A stretch of DNA of 64,000 nt from Metasolibacillus fluoroglycofenilyticus. Its GTDB lineage: Bacteria > Bacillota > Bacilli > Bacillales_A > Planococcaceae. Where the stretch lies: NCBI RefSeq assembly GCF_003049645.1, contig NZ_PYWK01000002.1, forward strand, positions 186,001 to 250,000, given 5' to 3'. This document shows, piece after piece, positions 33,889-42,707 of the stretch. The notes below the pieces were generated by a model. It saw only the letters and a list, made by a program, of their open reading frames with translations, did not search any database and was not told the origin of the DNA. The position numbers and the translations under genes are program-made. Position 1 is the first letter of the stretch. The number at the start of each line of letters is the position of its first letter.

Positions 33889-34572
33889 TTATTCCGTAAC
33901 AAATTTATACCCCATTCCACGAACTGTTTGAATCCTTTTTGGCTTACTAGAATTCTCTTCAATCTTTTCGCGAAGTTTTTTTATATGTGCATCAATTGTT
34001 CTTTCCATCACCTCTTTTTCAAGATGTGGATATAAGTGCTCCAATAAGTTTTCACGCGGTATGACAATGTTTGGATTCTCCATAAAATAATACAATAATT
34101 GAAATTCGTGTTTTGTTAGGTGAATTTTTTGATTATATAAAACAACCTCCCCCTTTCTTGGTTTAATGCATAAACCACCGTATGAAATTTTTTGGCAAAA
34201 TTGACCTGTCCTCCTTAATATCGCTTCTACATGAGCAAGCAATTCTTCTGGGTCAAACGGCTTTGTTATATAACCATCTGCACCTAATCGAAGCCCATGA
34301 ATTTTATCAGCAGTTTGTACTTTTGCGCTTAACATAATAATAGATACTTCATTTCTTTCTTGCTCTTTAATCCACTCACATAATTGTTCTCCACTGATTT
34401 TTGGAAGCATTAAATCCAAAATAATTAAGCATGGATGCTCAGTTAGAAATACATGCTTCGCCATTTCTCCATCCGTTGCTTCCACCACTTCATATCCTTC
34501 TTTTTGTAAATAAATCTTAATTAAATTACGAATCATTTGGTCATCTTCAACTACTAAAATCTTTTGTTTCAA
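33889..34572 (-). CDS. OmpR/PhoB-family response regulator (orphan)
   Basis: A 227-residue two-domain regulator. The receiver domain (1-120) has the acidic pocket EDD, the phosphoacceptor Asp in LIILDLMLPK and the conserved Lys in YITKPFDPEE. The C-terminal winged helix (about 130-226) ends RTIDAHIKKLREKI and RTVRGMGYKFV. No histidine kinase is encoded next to it; it is the last gene of the thiol-redox cluster, 14 nt after the ResA-like gene. The partner kinase must be elsewhere, or it was lost. Confidence 0.9.
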   Translation of the reverse strand: MKQKILVVEDDQMIRNLIKIYLQKEGYEVVEATDGEMAKHVFLTEHPCLIILDLMLPKISGEQLCEWIKEQERNEVSIIMLSAKVQTADKIHGLRLGADGYITKPFDPEELLAHVEAILRRTGQFCQKISYGGLCIKPRKGEVVLYNQKIHLTKHEFQLLYYFMENPNIVIPRENLLEHLYPHLEKEVMERTIDAHIKKLREKIEENSSKPKRIQTVRGMGYKFVTE

Positions 34573-34586
34573 AATGACACCCCCAA

Positions 34587-35156
34587 TTACTTTAACTTCC
34601 TAAACTCTTTAACCATCAAATCGTAATTCAGTGCACCTAATGCCACGTACTGAATTCTCCCGTTTGAATCAATCATATAAGATGTCGGATAGGCCTGAAC
34701 CCGAAACAGTTCAGCGACTTCTCCATTTTTATCAATTAAAACTGGAGAAGTGAACCCTTTATCTTGAATGAAATTATTAACAGTTATTAAAGAATCTTCT
34801 GTATACGTTAAATTAATAGCGAAAACAAGCACATCCTCGTCTTCAGAAAATTTTTGTATATCCGGCATCTCTGCTCGACAAGGTGGACACCAAGTAGCCC
34901 AAAAATTTAGGAATACCTTTTTCCCCTTAAATTCTGAAAGTGAAAGAGTCTCACCTTCCAGTGTTTCCAACGTAAAATTAGGCGCAATATTCCCACGTCT
35001 AATACCTACATCATTTGTCTCTGTAATTTCCATATCAGTATTAGAAGAAATAACAGGTGTATTTGTACTTATTCGACTAGAATGAGCTGATATATATTCA
35101 ACTAATGCATAACCAACCATTGCAATTAAAAATAAGCTTAATACTACTTTTTTCAC
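34587..35156 (-). CDS. ResA/TlpA-like membrane-anchored thioredoxin
   Basis: A 189-residue thiol-disulfide oxidoreductase. An N-terminal membrane anchor (about 4-22) leads to an extracytoplasmic thioredoxin fold with active site NFWATWCPPCRAEMP and the cis-Pro segment VQAYPTSYMID. In Bacillus, ResA reduces apocytochrome c cysteines using electrons from CcdA. Here it is 16 nt after a ccdA-like gene, which supports the same electron route, but no cytochrome c genes are nearby. Confidence 0.88.
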   Translation of the reverse strand: MKKVVLSLFLIAMVGYALVEYISAHSSRISTNTPVISSNTDMEITETNDVGIRRGNIAPNFTLETLEGETLSLSEFKGKKVFLNFWATWCPPCRAEMPDIQKFSEDEDVLVFAINLTYTEDSLITVNNFIQDKGFTSPVLIDKNGEVAELFRVQAYPTSYMIDSNGRIQYVALGALNYDLMVKEFRKLK

Positions 35157-35172
35157 TACTATATGCTCCCTC

Positions 35173-35928
35173 CTATCCTAAATTAGATAGCCATGTTCCA
35201 TCAATTAACCTTAATAAAAAAGCGCTTAAACGAGGCATTAGCCCGAAGAATAAAAGGATGCCCATGAGAACCATCATAATCCCTCCCACTTTCATAATGA
35301 TTCCCGTTTTGCCTACAATCCATTTGGATGAACCGATGAAAAATGTTAAAACAATAAACGGCACTGCAAAACCAATTACATACATAAACGTATAGAGAAG
35401 ACCATGACTTGGATTTGTTGCAGCTAACAGCAAAATCGATGCGAAAATCGGACCGATGCAGGGTGTCCAGCCTGCTGCAAAACCTAATCCAACAAAGAAT
35501 GTCCCTAAATAGCTCGTTGATTTTTTTGTATAGTGGAGTCTTCTTTCCTTCATGAAGGTTGGTATTGTTAACCATCCCGTAACGACTAACCCCATAAAGA
35601 TTATAAATATCCCAGCAAGTCGCTGTATAAGTAACGCAATATTTCCTACGAATAACTGTTGTAACCACTGTCCTAAATAAGAAGCACTGGCACCTAAACT
35701 AATAAAAACAACGCCAATTCCAATTAAAAAAATAACAGAATGGCTTAATAGTTTTTTTCGAATGGCAGCGGTTTGTTCTACTTGAATTTCCATCACACTA
35801 ATTCCTGTAATGTAGGATAAATAGGCAGGAAATAAAGGTAATACACATGGTGATAAAAAAGAAATGGCCCCCGCCCCAAACGCTAAAAAAATTCCTATTA
35901 AAAGGACTGTATCTGTTTCTATAATCAT
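35173..35928 (-). CDS. ccdA: CcdA-family transmembrane thiol transporter
   Basis: A 251-residue polytopic membrane protein of the CcdA/DsbD-beta family, which carries reducing equivalents from cytoplasmic thioredoxin across the membrane. The two redox cysteines are in SFLSPCVLPLFPAYLSY (membrane helix 1) and GWTPCIGPIFAS (about residue 155). Six membrane helices are evident, with a short tail. It lies between a small membrane protein and the ResA-like gene, and would supply electrons to both TlpA-type proteins of the cluster. Confidence 0.88.
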   Translation of the reverse strand: MIIETDTVLLIGIFLAFGAGAISFLSPCVLPLFPAYLSYITGISVMEIQVEQTAAIRKKLLSHSVIFLIGIGVVFISLGASASYLGQWLQQLFVGNIALLIQRLAGIFIIFMGLVVTGWLTIPTFMKERRLHYTKKSTSYLGTFFVGLGFAAGWTPCIGPIFASILLLAATNPSHGLLYTFMYVIGFAVPFIVLTFFIGSSKWIVGKTGIIMKVGGIMMVLMGILLFFGLMPRLSAFLLRLIDGTWLSNLG

Positions 35929-35932
35929 TTCG

Positions 35933-36568
35933 TCACCTCTTTATTTTGATATAAATCAGTACACCAACATTGAATAAAAAGAATATTAAAATAAACGGCA
36001 AAGATAATAAATACCCTAAGAACAATACGTATGGCTGTGTAAAGAACATCATCATTGTTCCAACAAACCAACTCATTAAAAGAATTAAAAATAAAATTAA
36101 CGCTGGCATACGTTCATTTAAGTAATAAAAAATGCTTAAGAGAAACATATAAAAAATCATATTCACTAAAGAGTATAAATTGCTATCCTGCAAAAATTGA
36201 ATAAACTCAAACATAAATAATGCGGCTAAAATAACAGGAAGCAGGGCAGCTATAAAAATTGGAAGCTGTATCTTTTTTCGTTGATAAACTAATCGTAAAA
36301 TGCTTCCTATAATTGCAAAATAAAACGAAGTTGAATCAGCTGGATAGGCCAAAACAGCAAGAGGGTCTTTTATAAAAAGTGGGAAATTCATTATTATTTT
36401 TCCTATCCACATAAAAATAATAAAATTCATTAAAAAATTAATAACTTCCTCCGATTGTTGTTTCTTTTCCTCTTTATTAGATGAACTTAGCCAATAATAA
36501 AGAATTAGACCTGCAACAACGCTAAAGAAAATAGTAGCTATAGAAATAAGCTTTACAAAGATAGCCAT
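35933..36568 (-). CDS. Unrecognised polytopic membrane protein
   Basis: 211 residues with about six to seven hydrophobic segments and no cysteines or catalytic motifs that I can see. Charged loops are short (SSSNKEEKKQQSEE; YQRKKIQ). I do not recognise the family. The neighbours (ccdA 4 nt downstream, a TlpA-like gene upstream) suggest a partner in extracytoplasmic thiol redox work. It may be analogous in position to CcdC-type accessory proteins, but that is only inference. Confidence 0.75.
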   Translation of the reverse strand: MAIFVKLISIATIFFSVVAGLILYYWLSSSNKEEKKQQSEEVINFLMNFIIFMWIGKIIMNFPLFIKDPLAVLAYPADSTSFYFAIIGSILRLVYQRKKIQLPIFIAALLPVILAALFMFEFIQFLQDSNLYSLVNMIFYMFLLSIFYYLNERMPALILFLILLMSWFVGTMMMFFTQPYVLFLGYLLSLPFILIFFLFNVGVLIYIKIKR

Positions 36569-36650
36569 TTGTCACCTCCAGCCTATACGTTAATATATAA
36601 ATATGAAAATTTGATGAAAGCCCCTCAAAAAGGAAAACACGGGGTAATTT

Positions 36651-37286
36651 CTATTCCCCGTGTTCTTGGTCGTACATTCGAATTGCATTAACTATATCAT
36701 CCATTATTTGTTCATCCATTGAGCCAATTATTTTTTGGAAAATTCGTCCTTCAGCATCTAAAATATAGCTCGTCGGTATCGTCATAATTTCGTACATTAT
36801 CCCGACATTCCCTTTCTCGTCTAGTAATACAGGAAATGTTAATCCATAATCTTGCACAAATTGTTCAATCGCTCGTTGTCCCGAATCAAGATTCGTAAGG
36901 TTAACAGCAATTATTTCTATGTCATTCTCTTTATTTTTTTCATAAAAACTTTGCATATGCGGCATTTCTTCCCTACATGGCGGACACCAACTGGCCCAGA
37001 AGTTTAAAATCACGATTTTTCCTTTGAAGTCGGAAAGATTAACAGTTGCTCCAGTCAAATCTGATAATTCAAAGCTTGGGGCAACTTCAATTTTGGGTGT
37101 AGTTTGGCTAGATTCTATAAAGCTAGCTTCAGCCAAATCATCAGATGTATCTTTAGAAGGCTCATCCAAGATTTCTTGTTCACTCGATACTTCAGTTTCC
37201 AGCATCTCTTCTTTTAATAAAAAGTCGAAAATTGCATAGCAACCTAATAATACTATGATTACGAGAGGGAAATACTTTTTAATCAT
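36651..37286 (-). CDS. TlpA-family thioredoxin-like protein
   Basis: A 211-residue protein with a membrane anchor (about 4-20), an acidic Ser/Glu-rich linker and a thioredoxin fold with NFWASWCPPCREEMPHM and the cis-Pro segment MTIPTSYILDAEG. It is a second ResA-like enzyme in the cluster, related to the one at 34587 but with a longer linker. ATG 37286 lies 7 nt after GAGAGGGGG; upstream in-frame starts overlap the OsmC-like gene. Its end overlaps nothing, and an 82-nt gap follows. Confidence 0.85.
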   Translation of the reverse strand: MIKKYFPLVIIVLLGCYAIFDFLLKEEMLETEVSSEQEILDEPSKDTSDDLAEASFIESSQTTPKIEVAPSFELSDLTGATVNLSDFKGKIVILNFWASWCPPCREEMPHMQSFYEKNKENDIEIIAVNLTNLDSGQRAIEQFVQDYGLTFPVLLDEKGNVGIMYEIMTIPTSYILDAEGRIFQKIIGSMDEQIMDDIVNAIRMYDQEHGE

Positions 37287-37698
37287 AAGCATCCCCCTCT
37301 CCATAAGCTGGCTTAGTTTGAATGCTATAAGTAACATTTACAGAATCAATAATCGTTTGCAGCATCCCGCAATTTTTTATTACTAGCTGTTCAATTTTCT
37401 CTAATTGTTCCTTTGCAATAACATTTTCAAATGTAATATATGCTGTAATTTTAATGGACTCAATTCGATTTGCTATATCAGGATTCCGATTTCCTTCTGC
37501 TTGAAAAGACACATTTGTAAATGCTATCCGTTTTTTTTGAAGTAATTTTACAAGTAATGCACCGCTGCACGTAACTAAAGATGTTACCATTAATTCATAA
37601 GGCTTATACCCCTTCAAACTATTTGGCGACGCATATAAATTACCAAATTCTAAATACCCTACTAAACAATCATTTTCAAAGCTAAATTTCATTTTCAC
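37279..37698 (-). CDS. OsmC/Ohr-family peroxiredoxin-like protein
   Basis: A 139-residue OsmC-fold protein. The two conserved cysteines are present in LVTCSGALLVKLL and IKNCGMLQTI, the pair that reduces hydroperoxides in Ohr/OsmC and that in CstR-regulated homologues handles persulfides. Its end overlaps the start of the TlpA-like gene by 8 nt. The cluster promoter with CsoR/CstR-like sites lies upstream. Confidence 0.85.
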   Translation of the reverse strand: MKMKFSFENDCLVGYLEFGNLYASPNSLKGYKPYELMVTSLVTCSGALLVKLLQKKRIAFTNVSFQAEGNRNPDIANRIESIKITAYITFENVIAKEQLEKIEQLVIKNCGMLQTIIDSVNVTYSIQTKPAYGEGDAYD

Positions 37699-37764
37699 AT
37701 CTCCCTTCTTCTGTAGTATGGAATGGAAATGTGAAAATTTCGTTAAAATCTAACTTCTTTCAGC

Positions 37765-37950
37765 AATATTTTTTTGCGACGAGTAATCGCAGGAGCACAT
37801 ATTTTTTTGCGACGAGTAATCGCAGGAGCACATATTTTTTTCTGGTAGTAAGGCGAAGTTTCCCCCCACTCTATAGGTAGTAAGATGACTGCATTCCTTA
37901 AGCCCATTTCAGCAGGTGTCCAAACACTCCGGCATGTCATCAATTCATAT
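37765..37950 (-). repeat. Repeat family C copy (minus) with two family 2 motifs
   Basis: It contains two direct copies of GCGACGAGTAATCGCAGGAG at 37776 and 37809 (33 bp apart). These are followed, in minus orientation, by blocks similar to 31480-31740 (CCTGCTGAAA, TGCAGTCATCTTAC). It is inserted between the AhpD-like and OsmC-like genes. Any open frame here is repeat-derived. Confidence 0.6.
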
Positions 37951-37970
37951 GTCTACTGTAATAAAGGAAG

Positions 37971-38576
37971 TTATTTAAAATTAATAACAGGAGCTTTAAA
38001 TAGATTTGATATGTATCCATGAATTACAGCAACAGGTAAAAAAATAATAATGCTCATCAGCATTTTTATTTCATAAAATAAATTGGTCTTTTCAATCTTT
38101 CTACCTTTCATCCGACTTCTAAATGCGCTTATTGCAATTCCGTATATATTTCCGGCCATTATTGCACGAATTGCTCCCAAAATGCCTAATGCCTTTTCTG
38201 TTCCATAGACTTTCACTAGATGATTCCATGCTTCCCTAGTAGGATTCCCTCTCGTATCTGCATAATGCTGCGCAAAAATAATCGCCGTCATTTCCTGTTC
38301 AGAAATCCCATCCGTATCCCCTGAAAGAAGCATTTTTATTTCTGTATTGCTCATACCTTGTTCTAAAGCATATTTTGTATGTGCATATGAACAAATCTCA
38401 CAGCCATTCACTTCTGTTACAGCCAGCATAATCCTTTCAATAAAATGTGAGGACAGCTCATTGTTCTTTTTATTGTTTTTCATATATTTGAATGTTCTTA
38501 GTCCTTTATAAAGAGCAGTATAAAATTCATTTACGTCATAAATTTTTTTATAAAGTTCCTGTTCTACTATTTTCAT
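37971..38576 (-). CDS. Carboxymuconolactone decarboxylase/AhpD-like protein, membrane tail
   Basis: A 201-residue protein with the AhpD-type CxxC and following His in VNGCEICSYAHTKYALEQG (about residues 55-73), the redox centre of AhpD-like thiol peroxidases. The C-terminal 35 residues form a hydrophobic segment (MSIIIFLPVAVIHGYISNLF), unusual for the family and suggesting membrane attachment. Second gene of the redox cluster, downstream of the glutaredoxin-like gene. Confidence 0.82.
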   Translation of the reverse strand: MKIVEQELYKKIYDVNEFYTALYKGLRTFKYMKNNKKNNELSSHFIERIMLAVTEVNGCEICSYAHTKYALEQGMSNTEIKMLLSGDTDGISEQEMTAIIFAQHYADTRGNPTREAWNHLVKVYGTEKALGILGAIRAIMAGNIYGIAISAFRSRMKGRKIEKTNLFYEIKMLMSIIIFLPVAVIHGYISNLFKAPVINFK

Positions 38577-38696
38577 CTCCTCCTATATAAAAGATTAAAA
38601 TCAACTCTATTCAGTCGAGTTCATTTTCTCAACTGAATAAAGTTGAATTTTTCAATCATTTTAGTTGTTGTTTACCGATTACGACCTATACTAAGA

Positions 38697-38936
38697 TTAA
38701 TTTTTTAATGCCTTCATAATATTATTTGGGTCATAGCCTACAAACCATTGACCATTCACTTCCGTCTGAGGAACACCCATTTGTCCTGTTGTGTTTAAAA
38801 GCTTTTGCACAATGTCGGGTTTCGTCTCAACATTCACCTCTTCAAATGCAATATTTTGTTCAGACAAAAAGTTTTTTAACATGACACAATACGGACATCT
38901 TGTTGTTGTATAAACCGTTACTGTATTCAATTTCAT
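38697..38936 (-). CDS. Glutaredoxin-family protein (NrdH/mycoredoxin-like)
   Basis: A 79-residue thioredoxin-fold protein with the CPYC active site in TTRCPYCVMLKNFL at the N-terminus and the GVPQTEV cis-Pro segment. In Bacillales, which lack glutathione, such proteins work with bacillithiol or thioredoxin reductase. First gene of the thiol-redox cluster, downstream of a promoter with CsoR/CstR-type operators. Confidence 0.88.
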   Translation of the reverse strand: MKLNTVTVYTTTRCPYCVMLKNFLSEQNIAFEEVNVETKPDIVQKLLNTTGQMGVPQTEVNGQWFVGYDPNNIMKALKN

Positions 38937-39002
38937 CTCTCCTCAACTAATATTTGTAGCCATTTTCACACCAAAAATTAATTGGTTTCCTATGTCCACT
39001 TC

Positions 39003-39018
39003 ATACCTACAGGGGTAT
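39003..39018. promoter_or_regulatory. CsoR/CstR-type operator (site 2)
   Basis: ATACCTACAGGGGTAT, a pseudo-palindrome of the G-tract type bound by CsoR-family repressors (compare the B. subtilis site with ATACCC...GGGGTAT). It lies in the leader of the glutaredoxin-like gene. Confidence 0.6.
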
Positions 39019-39081
39019 AAAAATTACTAAAAAAATAAATAGAAACTCCATTTATTAAAGTAGGTATTATTTATTTTACCC

Positions 39082-39124
39082 ATACCCCTACCAGTATATT
39101 AGTTGATAAAAAAATGTATGTCAA
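39082..39124 (-). promoter_or_regulatory. Promoter with overlapping CsoR/CstR-type operator (site 1)
   Basis: Minus strand TTGACA (39124-39119), a 17-nt spacer, TAATAT (39101-39096). The pseudo-palindrome ATACTGGTAGGGGTAT (39097-39082) overlaps the end of the -10 box and the start site. It matches the shape of CsoR/CstR sites, so a copper- or persulfide-sensing repressor encoded elsewhere is likely. Confidence 0.7.
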
Positions 39125-39221
39125 CTGAAAAAACTTATCTACTTTTTACAGGGAAATTAATGGCTTATTGCTTGTACTTCTAAAGGTGTAGCAGGAGCAA
39201 ATAAGAATTACACATACAACG

Positions 39222-39486
39222 CAAAAAATAGCGTCCTAAAAGCCCTGTATAGCTAACATTTTAGACGCCACTGGTAGTGTTTCTTCAATTAAAATAACAA
39301 GAGGGTTCTTTGAAAATGCAAAAAAACAATGAGTTTAGAGGATTTTCTTCCGAGTCAAAGTAAAAAAGTAAATTTTCATTGCGCTCTCAAAAAGGTATGC
39401 ACATTTTAGGCAACCATCGCTTCACTATTAAATACTCGCTAAAACCATTGCACCTATCGCTTTGCAATTGTCACTATCCCTGCCGC
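39222..39486. repeat. Dispersed intergenic repeat, family D (copy 2)
   Basis: A hairpin-like block (GCGTCCTAAAAGCC...TTTTAGACGC) is followed by CCACTGGTAGTGTTTCTTC and AATTAAAATAACAA, resembling 6110-6240. No gene is seen in this gap. Confidence 0.4.
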
Positions 39487-39526
39487 AAAGGGGACGCCTC
39501 AAAATGACTGTTAAGACGTCCCCTTT
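39487..39526 (-). terminator. Terminator of the mtl-ptsHI operon
   Basis: AAAGGGGACG and CGTCCCCTTT form a 10-bp stem just after the ptsI stop. Confidence 0.65.
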
Positions 39527-39537
39527 CTTATAATTAA

Positions 39538-41256
39538 TTATATTTTTAACGTTTCTTTAACATATTGTTTCACTTGCTCGGAAGTTTGCATTGTCAAAGC
39601 CGTTTCTACAAGTTGCTTCATTTTCGCTTGCGAAAGCTGATTGATTTGCTTTCTTGCTTTTAGCATGGACGGTGCACTCATCGAAAATTCATCTAATCCC
39701 AATCCAAGCAATAACGGAATAGCAATTGAATCTCCAGCCATTTCTCCACACATGCCTGCCCATTTTTTATGAGCATGTGCCGCATCGATGACCATTTTAA
39801 TTAATCTCAAAATAGCCGGATGATACGGCTGATATAAATGGGCAACAGACTCGTTCATTCTGTCTGCAGCCATCGTATATTGAATTAAATCATTTGTGCC
39901 AACACTGAAAAAGTCCACTTCCTGTGCAAATTGGTCTGCTAATACTGCTGTCGAAGGGATTTCTACCATAATGCCAATTTCTATATCCTCTGATACAAAT
40001 ATTCCTTCTTGGTGAAGCAGTTCTTTTTCTTCTTGTAGTAGCCCCTTTGCCTCTCTAAATTCCTCTAAAGTTGCAATCATTGGAAACATGATTTTCAAAT
40101 TTCCAAAATTACTTGCACGCAATAATGCACGCAGTTGCGTTCTGAAAATCGTCTGTTCCTCTAGACAAAGTCGAATTGCTCGAAAACCAAGAAATGGATT
40201 CATTTCCTCAGGTAAATCTAAATATGGAAGGTGTTTATCCCCCCCAATATCCAATGTCCGAACAACAACTGGCTTATCTCCCATTTGTTCAAGCACTTGT
40301 TTATATGCTTGAAATTGCTCTTCCTCAGTTGGCAATGAATCTCGCTCCATATACAAAAACTCCGTACGATACAGTCCGATTCCTTCTCCGCCGTTTTCAA
40401 GTACGCCTGCTACATCTTTTGGCGTCCCGATGTTTGCCGCTACTTCAACATGTATGCCATCCTGTGTAATTGTTTGCTTATTTTTAAGCAATAAAAGCGC
40501 CTGTTTCTCAGCTTCTTGCTCGCTTCTTTTCGCTTTGTAGCGCTCAATCACATCAGCGTCAGGATTAATGATGACCTCGCCATTATCTCCATCGACAATT
40601 ATTAAATCCCCTGGCTTAATAGTAGCTGTTACACTTTTTGTGCCAACAACCGCAGGGATTTCTAAAGAGCGAGCCATAATCGCGGAATGTGATGTGCGGC
40701 CGCCCATATTTGTTGTGAACCCTTTGGCGAATGCTCTATTTAGCTGCGCTGTGTCCGATGGTGCTAAATCTTCTGCAACGATAATGACTTCCTCATCGAT
40801 TAATCCAAGATTCGGAATTTCTACATTCAACAGCTTGGCGATTACTCGCTTTGTAACATCGCGAATATCCGCCGCTCGCTCACGCATATACTCGTTGTCA
40901 AGCTGTTCAAACATAATGATAAATGTATCGGCAGTTTCCTGCAAAGCCGCTTCTGCATTCATTGCTTTATCGTTTATTTTCCCTTCAACAGCTCCTAATA
41001 ATTCAGGGTCACTGAGCACGAGTAAATGTGCATCAAAAATAGCAGCGTTTTCGGACCCTAAATCAATTTCCGCCCGCTTACGAATTTTTTCTAACTCTAA
41101 TTTTGCTGCATTTACTGCCTCATAAAATTTAGTGACCTCAGCTTCTTTACTTCCTATAGTCGTTTTCGTAATCGTTAAATCTGGTTCTATCATTAAAAAT
41201 GCTTTACCGATAGCAACGCCACCAGATGCAGCAATTCCTTTTAAATTTCCTATCAT
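39538..41256 (-). CDS. ptsI: PTS enzyme I (phosphoenolpyruvate-protein phosphotransferase)
   Basis: 572 residues, full length. Enzyme I takes phosphate from PEP and passes it to HPr. The phospho-His lies in [23 protein letters not shown] (about residue 190). The PEP-binding barrel shows [35 protein letters not shown] and [10 protein letters not shown]. It overlaps the ptsH stop by 4 nt and is the last gene of an apparent mtlA-R-F-D-ptsH-I operon. Confidence 0.96.
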   Translation of the reverse strand: MIGNLKGIAASGGVAIGKAFLMIEPDLTITKTTIGSKEAEVTKFYEAVNAAKLELEKIRKRAEIDLGSENAAIFDAHLLVLSDPELLGAVEGKINDKAMNAEAALQETADTFIIMFEQLDNEYMRERAADIRDVTKRVIAKLLNVEIPNLGLIDEEVIIVAEDLAPSDTAQLNRAFAKGFTTNMGGRTSHSAIMARSLEIPAVVGTKSVTATIKPGDLIIVDGDNGEVIINPDADVIERYKAKRSEQEAEKQALLLLKNKQTITQDGIHVEVAANIGTPKDVAGVLENGGEGIGLYRTEFLYMERDSLPTEEEQFQAYKQVLEQMGDKPVVVRTLDIGGDKHLPYLDLPEEMNPFLGFRAIRLCLEEQTIFRTQLRALLRASNFGNLKIMFPMIATLEEFREAKGLLQEEKELLHQEGIFVSEDIEIGIMVEIPSTAVLADQFAQEVDFFSVGTNDLIQYTMAADRMNESVAHLYQPYHPAILRLIKMVIDAAHAHKKWAGMCGEMAGDSIAIPLLLGLGLDEFSMSAPSMLKARKQINQLSQAKMKQLVETALTMQTSEQVKQYVKETLKI

Positions 41257-41522
41257 AGCTCAATAATTCCTTCTGATTTAAGGTAGCTTTCTATTGCCTC
41301 TACTGCTTCCTGCTGGTCAGTTCCTTCGGCAAATATAGAAATGCTTGCTCCTTGCCCTATACCAAGAGACATAACACCAAGAATCGATTTTAAATTCACT
41401 TTTTTCTCTTTATACTCCATGAAAATATCTGAAACATATTTTGAAGCGATTTGAACAATTCCTGATGCTGGTCTAGCGTGAATTCCTGATTCCGCTATTA
41501 CTGTGTATGTGTGATTTGCCAT
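41253..41522 (-). CDS. ptsH: Phosphocarrier HPr
   Basis: An 89-residue cytoplasmic phosphocarrier. The active-site His15 is in [10 protein letters not shown]. Ser46, the HPr kinase target used in CcpA-dependent catabolite repression, is in [12 protein letters not shown]. It sits between mtlD and ptsI rather than in a free-standing ptsHI operon, so its level should follow mannitol induction. Confidence 0.95.
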   Translation of the reverse strand: MANHTYTVIAESGIHARPASGIVQIASKYVSDIFMEYKEKKVNLKSILGVMSLGIGQGASISIFAEGTDQQEAVEAIESYLKSEGIIEL

Positions 41523-41545
41523 AAGTATCCGCTCCCTTAAATCGT

Positions 41546-42706
41546 TTAATTTTTCTTAAAAGACATGTCATCATACTGTTTGTGAATCATTTTAAAAAGC
41601 CCTGTATCCGGCTGTAAACTCGTAGCTTTTTCAATTGCAAATTCGATACCTTTTTGTTCAATCATTTTCTGTATTTCATTCGCCTCTGCATCTTCTTTAA
41701 AATCATAATGTAAGGCTGCGGCTATTCCTTTCGTTAAATACTCTGGAATATCGTCGAACATTTCTACATATTTAATTGCAGGACGTACAAGTCTGTCATT
41801 GTTTTTAAGCTTACGCATTGGTGAACGCCCTACCCTTGTCGTGTCATCCGAAATATATGGGTTAGCGAAACGACCGATAATCTTTTGTACATATGCCGCA
41901 TGCACCTTTTCATCAAAGGAGTAGGCTGCAATCAAATATCTGCCTGTTTCCTGCAAAACACGTTCAATGATTTCTCTTATTTCAGCATTTGCAAGCGCCT
42001 CATGCATATTGCGAATCCCAGCTAAATAACCAAAATAAGCCACAACAGCATGTCCTGTATTGACAGTGAACAATTTACGCTCGATAAATGGCTCTAAGTC
42101 TTGAACAAATGTAACTCCTTGAATTTGAGGAGTAGCTCCATTTATCTCGGACTCATCCACAACCCACTCATAGAACGGCTCTACTGTTACTGCTAGCTTA
42201 TCTGCATTTGTTTGGTTTGGAACAATTCGGTCCACTGCCGCATTTGGAAAGCTAAAGTATATGTCGAATTGGACTTTTTCGTCATTCGTCAACCCTTCAT
42301 ATACCTTTTCCTTTAAAAAAGCACTACCACCAATCATATTTTCACATGCAATGATTGTTAAAGGTGTTTTATATTGCGTAAGGCGTTTTTTTAAGCCCTT
42401 CGCAATTAATCCTGCAATTAATGGAAGAATGTTAGCTCCTACCGCAGCAGTGACAATATCTGCATTTGCAATCTCATCAACGACAAGCTCAGGGTTTTTT
42501 AAACTATTAATCGCATGAACATTTTCGACTAGTAGCTCGTCCCCTGAAGCTTCTGCAAGCTTTACAGTATATTGATGCTTATTATTTAATAAATCAACAA
42601 TCTCTTCATTCACGTCTACAAAGCAAGTTTTATAGCCCGATTGATGTAGCAATAAGCCGATAAAGCCTCTCCCGATATTTCCAGCACCAAAATGAACAGC
42701 CTTCAT
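41546..42706 (-). CDS. mtlD: Mannitol-1-phosphate 5-dehydrogenase
   Basis: A 386-residue enzyme that oxidises mannitol 1-phosphate to fructose 6-phosphate with NAD. The N-terminal nucleotide motif is FGAGNIGRGFIGLLL. The catalytic-region segment KLFTVNTGHAVVAYFGYLAG and DDTTRVGRSPMRKL are family signatures. It starts one base after the mtlF stop and is followed by ptsH. Confidence 0.95.
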   Translation of the reverse strand: MKAVHFGAGNIGRGFIGLLLHQSGYKTCFVDVNEEIVDLLNNKHQYTVKLAEASGDELLVENVHAINSLKNPELVVDEIANADIVTAAVGANILPLIAGLIAKGLKKRLTQYKTPLTIIACENMIGGSAFLKEKVYEGLTNDEKVQFDIYFSFPNAAVDRIVPNQTNADKLAVTVEPFYEWVVDESEINGATPQIQGVTFVQDLEPFIERKLFTVNTGHAVVAYFGYLAGIRNMHEALANAEIREIIERVLQETGRYLIAAYSFDEKVHAAYVQKIIGRFANPYISDDTTRVGRSPMRKLKNNDRLVRPAIKYVEMFDDIPEYLTKGIAAALHYDFKEDAEANEIQKMIEQKGIEFAIEKATSLQPDTGLFKMIHKQYDDMSFKKN

Positions 42707-42707
42707 A

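Noticed and set aside
33889..34572. ResD-type name for the response regulator next to the ResA-like gene
   Set aside because: No ResE kinase or ResB/ResC genes are present, and the neighbours are thiol-redox genes. The family call alone is safe.
35201..35668. A 155-codon frame antisense-shifted inside ccdA
   Set aside because: A shifted reading of the CcdA coding strand. The CcdA frame has the conserved cysteine motifs and a good start.
37743..37943. A 66-codon minus-strand frame upstream of the OsmC-like gene
   Set aside because: It reads through two copies of the family 2 repeat (ICAPAITRRKK twice) and a family C block, so it is not a gene.
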